NCBI RefSeq assembly: GCF_000429665.1
Contig: NZ_AUCH01000017.1
Location: 1 to 64,000 of the forward strand
Origin: Azovibrio restrictus DSM 23866
Lineage (GTDB): Bacteria > Pseudomonadota > Gammaproteobacteria > Burkholderiales > Rhodocyclaceae
Direction of reading: 5' to 3'
Length of the DNA stretch: 64,000 nucleotides
The first letter of the stretch is position 1; each line of letters opens with the position of its first letter. A program made the translations under genes and the position numbers. Shown piece after piece: positions 8,510 through 16,816 of the stretch. The notes under the pieces were generated by a model, which ran no database searches, was not told where the DNA came from, and worked only from the letters and a program-made list of their open reading frames with translations.

Positions 8510-9247
8510 ATGGGTTACCGGAACCTCTTGCCTGTCTGCCTGCTGCTCTCCTGTCTGGCCTTGCCGGCCTGGGCCCAGGAGGGCGTATCTTCCGAACCGC
8601 CGTCCTCCCCGGTCCAGGTGGAGCTGCCCGGGGACTTTGTTTTCCTCGAGGCCCTGATCCCCGGGCTGGTGGTGGATCTGCGTTACCAGGGGGCGGACAA
8701 TTTCCTCGGTCAGCCCGTAGACGGCTACCAGGGGGCCAGACCCATGCTCACCCGGGCGGCCGCCGAGGCCCTGGCCCGGGTGCAGCAGGACCTGGCTCCC
8801 TTCGGCCTGGGGCTCAAGGTTTTTGACGCCTACCGGCCCCAGCGGGCGGTGGATCACTTCGTGCGCTGGGCCCGGGATCTCCAGGATGTGCGCATGCAGG
8901 CCCGCTACTATCCCCGGGTAGACAAGTCGCGCCTGTTCGTGGAGGGCTATATCGCCGACCGCTCCGGCCACAGCCGGGGCAGCACCGTGGATCTCACCCT
9001 GGTGGAGCTTTCCCCCGAGGGGGTGCCGGGCCGGGAGCTGGACATGGGCTCCGGGTTCGACTTCTTCGGACCCGAGTCCTGGCCCACGAGCGGGGTCCCC
9101 AATGCCGGGCAGCGGGCCCACCGGGCCCTGCTCCAGGCTTTGATGCTGCGGCACGGCTTCAAACCCTACGATCAGGAGTGGTGGCATTTCACCCTGGCCC
9201 GGGAGCCCTATCCGGACCGCTATTTCGATTTCCTGCCCCGGCCCTGA
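8510..9247 (+). CDS. ddpX: secreted D-alanyl-D-alanine dipeptidase (VanX/DdpX family)
   Basis: A 245-residue zinc dipeptidase with a signal peptide (LLPVCLLLSCLALPAWA, cleavage near residue 22). It should act in the periplasm, cleaving D-Ala-D-Ala released from cell-wall turnover. The catalytic arginine motif FDAYRP is at 105-110. The SxHxxGxxxD zinc motif is SGHSRGSTVD (152-161, ligands His154 and Asp161), and EWWH (223-226) supplies the catalytic Glu and third ligand His226. No vanHA-like genes are present, so this is a recycling enzyme rather than a glycopeptide-resistance operon. A longer in-frame extension upstream is antisense to other genes and is not coding. Confidence 0.9.
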   Translation: MGYRNLLPVCLLLSCLALPAWAQEGVSSEPPSSPVQVELPGDFVFLEALIPGLVVDLRYQGADNFLGQPVDGYQGARPMLTRAAAEALARVQQDLAPFGLGLKVFDAYRPQRAVDHFVRWARDLQDVRMQARYYPRVDKSRLFVEGYIADRSGHSRGSTVDLTLVELSPEGVPGRELDMGSGFDFFGPESWPTSGVPNAGQRAHRALLQALMLRHGFKPYDQEWWHFTLAREPYPDRYFDFLPRP

Positions 9248-9277
9248 TCCTGGCTGCACAACCCGGCCCCAAACAAA

Positions 9278-9303
9278 AAGCCGGTTCCCGCGGGAACCGG
9301 CTT
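9278..9303 (-). terminator. terminator between the dipeptidase and CoA-transferase genes
   Basis: A 26-bp perfect palindrome (aagccggttcccg and its complement) is followed on the minus strand by TTTTTG. It therefore terminates the leftward CoA-transferase transcript and can also stop the convergent dipeptidase transcript. Confidence 0.8.
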
Positions 9304-9324
9304 GAGACCCGGAGGCCGTAAGTC

Positions 9325-10887
9325 TTACTTCTTCCAGGCGTCGGCCTGGACCAGGGCGTCGTCGCGCCAGGCTTCCCGGGCAGCCTTGTTGGCCACCCAG
9401 TTGGGCAGGAAGGTGTAGGCCTCGTCCAGCAGGTGCGGGGTGTGGCGGCCGGGGGAGTAGCGCAGGGCCCGCTCGTAGTATTCCTGCAGGGCGGGCTTGA
9501 AGTTGGGGTGGGCGCACTTCTCGATCACGGTCTTGGCCCGGGCCTTGGGGGCCAGGCCGCGCAGGTCGGCCAGGCCCTGTTCGGTGACGATCACCTGCAC
9601 GTCGTGCTCGGTGTGGTCCACGTGGGAGACCATGGGCACGATGCAGGAGATGGTGCCGCCCTTGGCGCTGGAGGGGGTCATGAACATGGAGATGAAGGCG
9701 TTGCGGGCGAAGTCGCCGGAGCCGCCGATGCCGTTCATGATGGAGGTGCCCATGATGTGGGTGGAGTTCACGTTGCCGTAGATGTCGGCTTCGATGAGCC
9801 CGTTCATGGCGATGACGCCCAGGCGGCGGATCACTTCCGGATGGTTGGAGATTTCCTGGGGCCGCAGGATGATCTTGTCCTTGAAGTCCTTCAGGTTGGC
9901 GGTGAGATCGGCCAGGGCCTCGGGGGAGAGGGAGAAGGAGGTGGCGGAAGCACAGGTCATCTTGCCGCACTTCAGCAGTTCCAGCATGCCGTCCTGCAGC
10001 ACTTCGGTGTAGGCGGTGAGGTTCTCGAAGGGACCGTCCTTCAAGCCGGCCATCACGGCATTGGCCACGTTGCCGACGCCCGATTGCAGGGGCAGCAGGT
10101 TGGCCGGCAGTCGGCCCATCTTCACTTCATGCTGGAGGAAGTCCAGGATGTGGCCGGCGATCAGCTTGGAGTTGGCGTCCGGCGGGGTGAAGGCGGAGTT
10201 GCGGTCCGGCTTGTTGGTTTCAACGATGGCGATGATCTTGTTGGGATCGACGTTGAAGTAAGGCTGGCCGATGCGGTCTTGGGTGCGGATGATGGGGATG
10301 GGCTTGCGGTGGGGCGGCAGGGCAGTGCCGTAATAGATGTCGTGCATCCCTTCCAGGTCCAGGCTCTGCCAGGTGTTCACTTCCAGGATGATCTTGTCGG
10401 CCTGGTCCAGCCAGGTCTTGTTGTTGCCGACGGAGGAGGACGGGATCAGCTTGCCGTCTTCGGTGATGCCGGCCACTTCCACCACGGCCACGTCGAGCTT
10501 GCCCAGGAAGCCGCCCCAGACGAACTGGGACACGTGGGACAGGTGGATGTCGATGTATTCCATCTCGCCGGCGTTGATGCGCTTGCGGCAGGTGGGGTCG
10601 GACTGGTAGGGCAGACGCATTTCCACGCCGTCCACCATGGCCAGGGCGCCGTCCAGTTCGGGGGCGGTGGAGGCGCCGGTCCAGACGCCGATCTTGAACT
10701 TCTGACCGTGCAAGTTGGCGTCCATGATGCGCTTGGCCAGGGCGGCGGGCACCACCTTGGGATAGCCGGCGCCAGTGAAGCCGCTCATGCCGACGTTCAT
10801 GCCGGACTGGATGAGGGCGGCGGCCTCTTCGGCCGACATGATCTTGCTGCGAAGTTGTGGATTGAGGACTCGGGTGTCGTGGGACAT
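9325..10887 (-). CDS. succinate/acetate CoA-transferase (acetyl-CoA hydrolase/transferase family)
   Basis: A 520-residue class I CoA-transferase homologous to Cat1/ScpC/AarC. It moves CoA between succinyl-CoA and carboxylates such as acetate, or acts in propionate metabolism. Seen: the N-terminal oxyanion-binding GMSGFTGAGYPK region, the VNVDPNKIIAIVET segment containing the usual catalytic Glu region, and the hallmark GIGGSGDFARNAF glycine loop in the C-terminal domain. Length is normal for the family. Monocistronic: a terminator follows, and 266 bp of AT-richer sequence upstream should hold its promoter. The exact donor/acceptor preference cannot be assigned. Confidence 0.88.
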   Translation of the reverse strand: MSHDTRVLNPQLRSKIMSAEEAAALIQSGMNVGMSGFTGAGYPKVVPAALAKRIMDANLHGQKFKIGVWTGASTAPELDGALAMVDGVEMRLPYQSDPTCRKRINAGEMEYIDIHLSHVSQFVWGGFLGKLDVAVVEVAGITEDGKLIPSSSVGNNKTWLDQADKIILEVNTWQSLDLEGMHDIYYGTALPPHRKPIPIIRTQDRIGQPYFNVDPNKIIAIVETNKPDRNSAFTPPDANSKLIAGHILDFLQHEVKMGRLPANLLPLQSGVGNVANAVMAGLKDGPFENLTAYTEVLQDGMLELLKCGKMTCASATSFSLSPEALADLTANLKDFKDKIILRPQEISNHPEVIRRLGVIAMNGLIEADIYGNVNSTHIMGTSIMNGIGGSGDFARNAFISMFMTPSSAKGGTISCIVPMVSHVDHTEHDVQVIVTEQGLADLRGLAPKARAKTVIEKCAHPNFKPALQEYYERALRYSPGRHTPHLLDEAYTFLPNWVANKAAREAWRDDALVQADAWKK

Positions 10888-11103
10888 GGGGCGTTTCCAG
10901 ATTGATTGAAGAATGGCCGGTCTGACCGATTCCTGCGCCCGTCTGCGATTACGTTATGTTTAATTTTGTTATTCCAATCAAGCCAATGTTTTTCAGTGAC
11001 TTGCGGAAATTTTAAAACCGGGTTGCAGGCCTGCTTTGCAATTTTATTAAATTGCGGCGCGCATTCTAACCCAGGGATGAAGACTGAGCGTAAACAATGA
11101 CAA

Positions 11104-11133
11104 GGCCCCGGCCAGGAAAATCCTGCCGGGGCC
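11104..11133 (-). terminator. probable terminator of the aat-bpt pair
   Basis: A strong hairpin, ggccccgg-cagga against tcctg-cggggcc with one bulged base, lies just after the bpt stop on the minus strand. The following minus-strand tail is only moderately T-rich (ttgtcattgttt). Confidence 0.55.
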
Positions 11134-11153
11134 CGGAGCGGGGTGTGGAAGGG

Positions 11154-11900
11154 TCAGCCAGCCAGTTCGCTGCTGGCCAGGTCCCGCCAGATGCCGTCCA
11201 GGTAGCCCTGGATGGGGCGGAATCTGGATTTGTAGGCCATCTTGCCGCTTTCCTTGATCCAGTAGCCCAGGTAGAGGTAGGGCAGGTTCAGGCGCTGGCA
11301 CAGGTGGGCCTGCCAGAGGATGTTGAAGGTGCCGTAGGCGGTGCCCGGGGCGTCCGGGTCGAAGAAGGTGTAGACCGAGGAAATGCCGTCATCCAGCACG
11401 TCGATGATGCTCACCATGCACACCCGCTCGCCTTCGGAAAACTCGATCAGGCGGGTGTCCACCTGGCTTTCCAGCAGGAACTGGGCGTACTGCTCCCGGC
11501 TGTCCTCATCCATGCCGCCCCCCGGGTGGCGCCGGGACTGGTAGCGGGCATAGAGCTCGTAGTGCTGTTCGTTGTGCAGCAGGGGCAGTTCCCGCACCGT
11601 CAGGTTGCCATGGCGTTTCAGGGCCCGGCGCTGACTGCGGGAGAGTTCCAGGCGATCCACGGGCAGGCGCACCGGCACGCAGGCCCGGCAGTTGTCGCAC
11701 CAGGGCCGGTAGGTGAACAGGCCGCTGCGGCGGAAGCCGGCGCGGATCAGCTGGCTGTAGACCGGGGTGTCGATCAGGTGGGCCGGGGTCGCCACCTGGG
11801 AGCGGGCCTCCCGGTCCCCCAGATAACTGCAGGGATAGGTGGAGGTTGCATAGAACTGCAACAGGGAGAAGGGCAGGCGGGAATCGTTCAGGGAGGACAT
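11154..11900 (-). CDS. bpt: aspartate/glutamate leucyltransferase (N-degron pathway)
   Basis: A 248-residue aminoacyl-tRNA-protein transferase of the Bpt (ATE C-terminal-like) family. It attaches leucine to proteins with N-terminal Asp or Glu, marking them for ClpS/ClpAP. The N-terminal cysteine block is typical: PCSYL (residues about 23-27) and the CDNCRACVPVR motif (about 69-79). The ATE_C domain follows, with RYQSRRHPGG and the YLYLGYWI block near the C-terminus. The adjacent upstream gene is aat, the other bacterial N-degron transferase, an association common in proteobacteria. Start is ATG at 11900. Confidence 0.93.
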   Translation of the reverse strand: MSSLNDSRLPFSLLQFYATSTYPCSYLGDREARSQVATPAHLIDTPVYSQLIRAGFRRSGLFTYRPWCDNCRACVPVRLPVDRLELSRSQRRALKRHGNLTVRELPLLHNEQHYELYARYQSRRHPGGGMDEDSREQYAQFLLESQVDTRLIEFSEGERVCMVSIIDVLDDGISSVYTFFDPDAPGTAYGTFNILWQAHLCQRLNLPYLYLGYWIKESGKMAYKSRFRPIQGYLDGIWRDLASSELAG

Positions 11901-11945
11901 GTGCTGGAGCGCCTGGTGGTGGCCGGTGGAATCCGGCTCGTCATT

Positions 11946-12665
11946 CTAGACCTTCCAGCTGCCGCAGGCCCCATCGGACTGCCAGGGGCCCCGGCCGCCG
12001 GAGCGGGGTGGGAGGGCGATCAGTTCCTGCAATCGGGCGATGAAGTCCCGGCGGGGGATTTCCCGGGCCCCCAGGGAGGCCAGGTGTCCGGTCTTCATCT
12101 GACAGTCGATCATGGCAAATCCTTCCTGCCGCAGGTAACGGACCAGGTGGGCGAAAGCGATCTTGGAGGCATCGCGGCGCCGGGCAAACATGGATTCTCC
12201 GTAGAACATGCGGCCCAGGGCAACGCCATAGAGGCCGCCTACCAGCTCGCCCTCCACCCAGGTTTCGACCGAATGGGCCAGGCCGAGTTCATGCAGGGCG
12301 CCGTAGGCGTGGCGGATTTCAGCCGTGATCCAGGTGCCGTCCTGGCCGGGCCGCGGCGTCTGGGCGCAGGCGGCGATCACCTGGTGGAAGGCGCTGTCCA
12401 GACGCACCTGATAATCCGCATTGCGCAGGGTTTTCAGCAGTGAGCGGGTGAGGCGGAATTCTTCCGGGAACAGGACCATGCGCGGGTCCGGGCTCCACCA
12501 CAGCACGGGCTGATGTTCGGAAAACCAGGGGAAGATGCCCTGGCGGTAGGCGCGCAGCAGGCGCGGGGCGGACAGTTCGCCCCCGGCGGCCAGGAGCCCG
12601 TTGGGCTCCTCCAGGGCCTGCTCCAGAGGAGGGAAGGGGGCATCTCCTTCCAGCCAGGGGATCAT
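11946..12665 (-). CDS. aat: leucyl/phenylalanyl-tRNA--protein transferase
   Basis: A 239-residue cytoplasmic enzyme that transfers Leu or Phe from tRNA to proteins with N-terminal Lys or Arg, creating N-degrons for ClpS. The family signature is clear: GLLAAGGELS, then AYRQGIFPWFSEHQPVLWWSPDPRMVLFP, and later GGLYGVALGRMFYGESMF with the conserved FGESMF-like segment and IDCQ near the end. It lies just downstream of the fbpC stop and upstream of bpt on the same strand, so the two transferases are probably cotranscribed. Confidence 0.95.
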   Translation of the reverse strand: MIPWLEGDAPFPPLEQALEEPNGLLAAGGELSAPRLLRAYRQGIFPWFSEHQPVLWWSPDPRMVLFPEEFRLTRSLLKTLRNADYQVRLDSAFHQVIAACAQTPRPGQDGTWITAEIRHAYGALHELGLAHSVETWVEGELVGGLYGVALGRMFYGESMFARRRDASKIAFAHLVRYLRQEGFAMIDCQMKTGHLASLGAREIPRRDFIARLQELIALPPRSGGRGPWQSDGACGSWKV

Positions 12666-12670
12666 GGCGC

Positions 12671-13795
12671 TCAGCGGGCCAGGTTGGGAATCCGGCTGGC
12701 CGGCAGGTCCGCGGGCTGATGGGACCTGAAGGCCACCACGTGATCCACGTCCAGGCGGATGCCGATTTCCTCTCCCAGGGCGTGGTTGTGGTGGCTGGGC
12801 ACCAGGGACAGGACCCGGGTACCGCCGGTCAGCTCCAGGGTGTACAGGATGTCGGCACCCCGGAAGGCCTTGTTCAACACCCGGGCCCGGGTGCTGCTGG
12901 CATCGTCGTGCACCACGTCATCGGGACGCAGCAGCACGTCCACCTGGCATTGGTGTTCGGCCCGGGCGCCGTTGCAGGTGCCGCAGCCCTTGCTGCATTC
13001 CACCGGGCTGACGGAATTCAGGGTGCCCAGGTCGATCCTGACCTGGTGTTCGCCGATCACCCGCCCGGGGACCAGCACCCCCTGGCCGATGAAGTCGGCC
13101 ACGAAACGATTGGCTGGCTGGTGATAGAGGTTGTAGGGGCTGTCCCACTGCTGGATCCGGCCTTCGGCGACGATGCCGATCTCGTCGGCCATGGCGAAGG
13201 CCTCGTGCTGGTCGTGGGTCACCAGGATGGCGGTGCAGCCTTCTTCCTTGAGGATGTCGCGCACTTCCAGGGAGAGCCGTTCGCGCAGGTCCACGTCCAG
13301 ATTGGAAAAGGGCTCATCCAGCAGGATCAGCTGGGGCCGGGGCGCCAGGGCCCGGGCCAGGGCCACCCGTTGCTGCTGGCCGCCGGACAGTTCGTGGGGA
13401 TATTTGTAGCCCTGGCCCTGGAGGCCCACCAGGGCCAGCAGGTGCTCCACCCGGGCCTGCTTTTCGGCCGCAGACGCCTGGCCCAGGCCGAAGGCGACGT
13501 TCTGGTCCACGGTCAGGTGGGGAAACAGGGCGTAATCCTGGAACACCATGCCGATCTTGCGCCGCTCGGGAGGCAGGCGGAACCCCGGGCGGCTGACGCT
13601 CACTCCGTCCAGCCGGACTTCGCCGCCGGCCACTTCCTCGAAACCGGCGATGCAGCGCAGCAAGGTGGTCTTGCCGCAGCCAGAAGGGCCCAGCAGGCAG
13701 GCGATGTGGCCAGTTTCCACCTGGAAGCTGACATCCTGGACGACGACGTGGGCGCCGTAGCGTTGTACGAGATTGTGGATTTCCAGATGAGCCAT
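12671..13795 (-). CDS. fbpC: ferric iron ABC transporter, ATP-binding protein
   Basis: A 374-residue ABC ATPase. Walker A GPSGCGKTT is at 36-44, the signature LSGGQ at 136-140, Walker B LILLDEP at 156-162 and the switch His at about 194. C-terminal TOBE-like domains follow. It drives import of Fe(3+) with FbpB, encoded divergently 59 bp away, and FbpA. I chose MAHLEIHN; a longer frame from 13852 would overlap the divergent promoter region. Odd: residues 267-283 carry four cysteines (CSKGCGTC then EHQC) between the ATPase and the last domain, a possible metal-binding insert. Codon style matches the host. Confidence 0.9.
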   Translation of the reverse strand: MAHLEIHNLVQRYGAHVVVQDVSFQVETGHIACLLGPSGCGKTTLLRCIAGFEEVAGGEVRLDGVSVSRPGFRLPPERRKIGMVFQDYALFPHLTVDQNVAFGLGQASAAEKQARVEHLLALVGLQGQGYKYPHELSGGQQQRVALARALAPRPQLILLDEPFSNLDVDLRERLSLEVRDILKEEGCTAILVTHDQHEAFAMADEIGIVAEGRIQQWDSPYNLYHQPANRFVADFIGQGVLVPGRVIGEHQVRIDLGTLNSVSPVECSKGCGTCNGARAEHQCQVDVLLRPDDVVHDDASSTRARVLNKAFRGADILYTLELTGGTRVLSLVPSHHNHALGEEIGIRLDVDHVVAFRSHQPADLPASRIPNLAR

Positions 13796-13854
13796 GGGCA
13801 GGGGTCCTGTGTAGAGGTGTCGATTATAATTCCCAACTCCACGAGAGCTCACCC

Positions 13855-15486
13855 ATGCGCAACTTTTCTCCCCTGCTGCTGTTTTCCCTGCTGGTAGCCG
13901 CCCTGGCGGCCCTGCCTGTGGCCAGTGTCGGCCTCAACCTGCTGGCGGGGGGCACCGGCGATACCTGGTCCCACCTGGTCCAGACGGTGCTGGGAGACTA
14001 TGTCCTCAATTCCCTGCTGCTCTGCCTCGGGGTGACCCTGGGAACGGCGCTCCTGGGCGTGAGTACCGCCTGGCTCACGGCCATGCACGAGTTTCCCGGT
14101 CGGCGCGTTTTCGAATGGGCCCTGGTGCTGCCCATGGCGGTACCCGCCTACGTGATGGCCTATCTCTATACCGACCTGCTGCAGTTCGTGGGACCGGTGC
14201 AGACCTGGCTGCGAGACACCTTCGACTGGACCCGGGCCGATTACTGGTTCCCGGATGTGCGTACCCTGGGGGGGGCGGTGGGCATGTTCGTGTTCGTCCT
14301 CTATCCCTATGTGTACCTGCTCGCCCGTAACGCCTTCCTGGAGCGGGCCAGCGGCATGCTGGAGGCGGCCCGCACCCTGGGCGTTGGTCCCTGGCCGGCG
14401 TTTTTCCGGATTTCCCTGCCCCTGGCCCGGCCGGCCATTGCCGCCGGGGTCGCCCTGGCCCTGATGGAGACCCTGGCTGACTATGGCACCGTGGCCTATT
14501 TTGGCGTGGATACCTTTACCACCGGCATCTACCGGGCCTGGTTTTCTCTGGGGGACCGCACGGCCGCCGCCCAGCTCTCCGCCGTGCTGCTCGGCTTCGT
14601 GATCCTGCTGGTGCTGCTGGAGCGGAGCTCCCGGGGCCGGGCCCGTTATCACAACACCACCGGGCGCAACCGGCCCATGCCCGGCCAGCGCTTGCACGGT
14701 GCCTGGGCGCTCCTGGCTTTCCTGGCCTGCCTCCTGCCTTTGTTCCTGGGCTTCCTGCTGCCAGCTGGATTGCTGTTGCGTATGGCGTTGCTGGAGGGGG
14801 ATGCCCAGTTCGGCAGCCGCTTTTTGACCCTGGCGGGCAACAGTTTCACCCTGGCGGGCCTGACCGCCGGCCTGGCCGTTTGTCTGGCGCTGCTGCTGGC
14901 CTACGGGGCCAGACTCTCGAAGACCATCCTGGCCCAGGGCTTGAACCGTCTGGTGGGGCTGGGGTATGCCGTGCCCGGGGCAGTGATTGCCGTCGGGGTG
15001 CTGATTCCCGTCACCCGTCTGGATACCTGGCTGGCGGGGTTGTGGACCGAGTGGTTCGGCAGCAACCCGGGGCTGATCTTCACCGGGGGGATTGCCGCCC
15101 TGATCTACGCGTATCTGGTGCGCTTCCTGGCCGTGGCCCTGCAGACGGTGGACAGCAGCCTGGGCAAGATCACCCCCAGCATGGACGATGCGGCCCGCAG
15201 CCTGGGGCTGGGTCAGGCCGCCACCCTGGGGCGGGTACATGTGCCGATCCTGCGCGGCAGCCTGTTTACCGCCGCCCTGCTGGTGTTCGTCGATGTGATG
15301 AAGGAGCTGCCCGCGACCCTGGTGATGCGCCCCTTCAACTTCGACACCCTGGCGACCCAGACCTATACCCTGGCTTCCGACGAGCGGCTGGCGGAGGCTT
15401 CCACCGCCGCCCTGGCCATCGTGGCCGTGGGGCTTCTGCCCCTGATCGCCCTGTCCCGGCAGATCGCCAACAGCCGCAAGAAGTAG
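13855..15486 (+). CDS. fbpB: ferric iron ABC transporter, permease protein
   Basis: A 543-residue inner-membrane permease with about twelve hydrophobic segments in two homologous halves, the usual arrangement of FbpB/SfuB. Each half carries the EAA-type loop that docks the ATPase: EAARTLGVGPWPAFFRISLPLARPAI (about 180-205) and DDAARSLGLGQAATLGRVHVPILRGSL (about 444-470). It translocates Fe(3+) delivered by FbpA. The gene is divergent from fbpC and convergent with fbpA, so the three parts of the transporter are in three transcription units, an unusual arrangement. A tcgattataatt stretch in the 59-bp divergent gap is the likely promoter area. Confidence 0.9.
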   Translation: MRNFSPLLLFSLLVAALAALPVASVGLNLLAGGTGDTWSHLVQTVLGDYVLNSLLLCLGVTLGTALLGVSTAWLTAMHEFPGRRVFEWALVLPMAVPAYVMAYLYTDLLQFVGPVQTWLRDTFDWTRADYWFPDVRTLGGAVGMFVFVLYPYVYLLARNAFLERASGMLEAARTLGVGPWPAFFRISLPLARPAIAAGVALALMETLADYGTVAYFGVDTFTTGIYRAWFSLGDRTAAAQLSAVLLGFVILLVLLERSSRGRARYHNTTGRNRPMPGQRLHGAWALLAFLACLLPLFLGFLLPAGLLLRMALLEGDAQFGSRFLTLAGNSFTLAGLTAGLAVCLALLLAYGARLSKTILAQGLNRLVGLGYAVPGAVIAVGVLIPVTRLDTWLAGLWTEWFGSNPGLIFTGGIAALIYAYLVRFLAVALQTVDSSLGKITPSMDDAARSLGLGQAATLGRVHVPILRGSLFTAALLVFVDVMKELPATLVMRPFNFDTLATQTYTLASDERLAEASTAALAIVAVGLLPLIALSRQIANSRKK

Positions 15487-15502
15487 GTTTTTCCGCGCCA
15501 GT

Positions 15503-15528
15503 AAAAAGCCCCCGCCGGGGCGGGGGCT
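15503..15528 (-). terminator. terminator between fbpB and fbpA
   Basis: The stem agcccccgcc/ggcgggggct (15507-15516 with 15519-15528) is followed on the minus strand by CTTTTTAC. It terminates fbpA and probably the convergent fbpB as well. Confidence 0.8.
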
Positions 15529-15552
15529 GGTGCGCAGGGCCTGGGGCCGGGA

Positions 15553-16569
15553 TCAGCGGAAGCCGGCCCGGTCGAAAATGACCTGGGCCTTGGCCCGGTA
15601 CATGGCCAGGGAGCCCACCGGCAAGGTATCCACCTTGAAGGGGCCCAGGGCTTCCAGGGCGGGATTCTTCACCTTGACGCTGGCGACCACCGGCCATTCA
15701 TTGTTGCCATCGGCAAAGTAGCGCTGGGCCTCGTCGCTGGCCAGGTATTCCAGGAATTTCACGGCCGCCGCCTTGTTGGGGGCGTACTTGAGCATGCCGC
15801 CGCCGGAGACGTTGATGTGGGTGCCGCTGCTCTTCTGGTTCGGCCAGACCACGGCCACCTTTTCCATGACCTTCTTGTCCTCGGCCTTGTCGGAGCGCAT
15901 CAGCCGGGCCACGTAGTAGGAATTGGCGATGGCGACGCCGCACTCGCCGGCGGCCACGGCCTTGATCTGGTCGGTGTCGCCCCCCTTGGGCGTGCGGGCG
16001 AAATTGCTCACCAGGCCCCGGGCCCAGCTTTCGGCCTTCTGTTCTCCGTCATGGGCGATCACCGCGGCCATCAGGGAGAGGTTGTAGGGATGGGAGCCGG
16101 AGCGGGAGCAGAACTTGCCCTTCAGGGCCGGGTTGGCCAGATCTTCGTAATTCTGTACCTGCTCGGCCTTCACTTCCGCCTTGTTGTAGACGATCACCCG
16201 GGCCCGGGTGGAGAAGGAGAACCAGTCGTCAGTGCGCAGGTAGGCGGGGATGCGGGTTTCCAGCAGCTTGGACTTGACCGGGGCGAACAGGCCCAGTTCA
16301 TGGGCAGCGGCGAGACGGGCGGCATCCACGGTCAGGAGCACGTCGGCGGGGCTGTTGGCGCCTTCATTCCGGATCCGCTCCAGCAATTCGTCTTCCTTGC
16401 CTTCGATGCGGTTGATCTTGATGCCGGTCTGCTTGGTGAAGTTGGCGTACAGGGCCTCATCCGTCTGATAGTGGCGGGCAGAGTAGAGATTGAGGACTTT
16501 TTCCTGGGCCTGGGCGCCGATGGCGGTGCAGGCGAGGAGGGCGGTCAGCAATGCGGCTTGAGGCTTCAT
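15553..16569 (-). CDS. fbpA: ferric iron ABC transporter, substrate-binding protein
   Basis: A 338-residue periplasmic binding protein with a signal peptide (AALLTALLACTAIGAQA, cleavage near 21). The mature start EKVLNLYSARHYQTDEALY is the FutA/FbpA pattern, with the Tyr of YSARHY as a likely iron ligand. GECGVAIANSYYVARL contains the paired tyrosines that coordinate Fe(3+). It captures ferric iron in the periplasm and hands it to FbpBC. Its upstream region shows a good -35/-10 pair with a Fur-box-like sequence over the -35, consistent with iron repression. Confidence 0.92.
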   Translation of the reverse strand: MKPQAALLTALLACTAIGAQAQEKVLNLYSARHYQTDEALYANFTKQTGIKINRIEGKEDELLERIRNEGANSPADVLLTVDAARLAAAHELGLFAPVKSKLLETRIPAYLRTDDWFSFSTRARVIVYNKAEVKAEQVQNYEDLANPALKGKFCSRSGSHPYNLSLMAAVIAHDGEQKAESWARGLVSNFARTPKGGDTDQIKAVAAGECGVAIANSYYVARLMRSDKAEDKKVMEKVAVVWPNQKSSGTHINVSGGGMLKYAPNKAAAVKFLEYLASDEAQRYFADGNNEWPVVASVKVKNPALEALGPFKVDTLPVGSLAMYRAKAQVIFDRAGFR

Positions 16570-16607
16570 CAGGGTCTCCGTGGGATCGTGGATGGATTAC
16601 CGGGATG

Positions 16608-16650
16608 ATTCTAGCGGCACTCGGTTGTTGAGTAAATGATAACGGTTGCT
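16608..16650 (-). promoter_or_regulatory. fbpA promoter with candidate Fur box
   Basis: On the minus strand TTTACT (16631-16636) and TAGAAT (16608-16613) are separated by exactly 17 bp. They match the sigma-70 -35 and -10 consensus at 4/6 and 5/6. The -35 overlaps an AATGATAA core (16635-16642). The 19-mer at 16632-16650 matches the Fur consensus at about 11 of 19 positions. The downstream gene imports iron, so Fur control is expected. Confidence 0.5.
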
Positions 16651-16651
16651 A

Positions 16652-16813
16652 AATTCTCTCGTGTTCCAGGGGGAAAGAGCGTCGGGGAAGGAAAGCTGGA
16701 ACCCAGGGGCACGATGGCCGGGTCCCTGACGCTGTCGAGGATCTGGAAGATGAAGTCACTCACCTGCAGGGCCGTGGATACTGGCTCCGGCCGGGCGCAG
16801 GCCGGGTGTCGGG
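16652..16813 (-). pseudogene. remnant of a MocR-type (GntR/aminotransferase) regulator
   Basis: Between smr and the fbpA promoter, one minus-strand frame reads SDFIFQILDSVRDPAIVPLG followed by SSFPSPTLFP. This resembles the linker and start of the aminotransferase domain in MocR regulators, where a VPLGSAFPSPELFPL-like block is conserved. The remnant has no start codon and loses similarity right after LFP, where fbpA promoter sequence begins. Only about 45 residues survive. The match is from memory of the family and needs a search. Confidence 0.45.
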
Positions 16814-16816
16814 GAA

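Noticed and set aside
8333..9970. Long upstream extension of the polysaccharide deacetylase frame
   Set aside because: It is antisense to the dipeptidase and overlaps the CoA-transferase in another frame. Homology begins at MSVPILPILMYHH.
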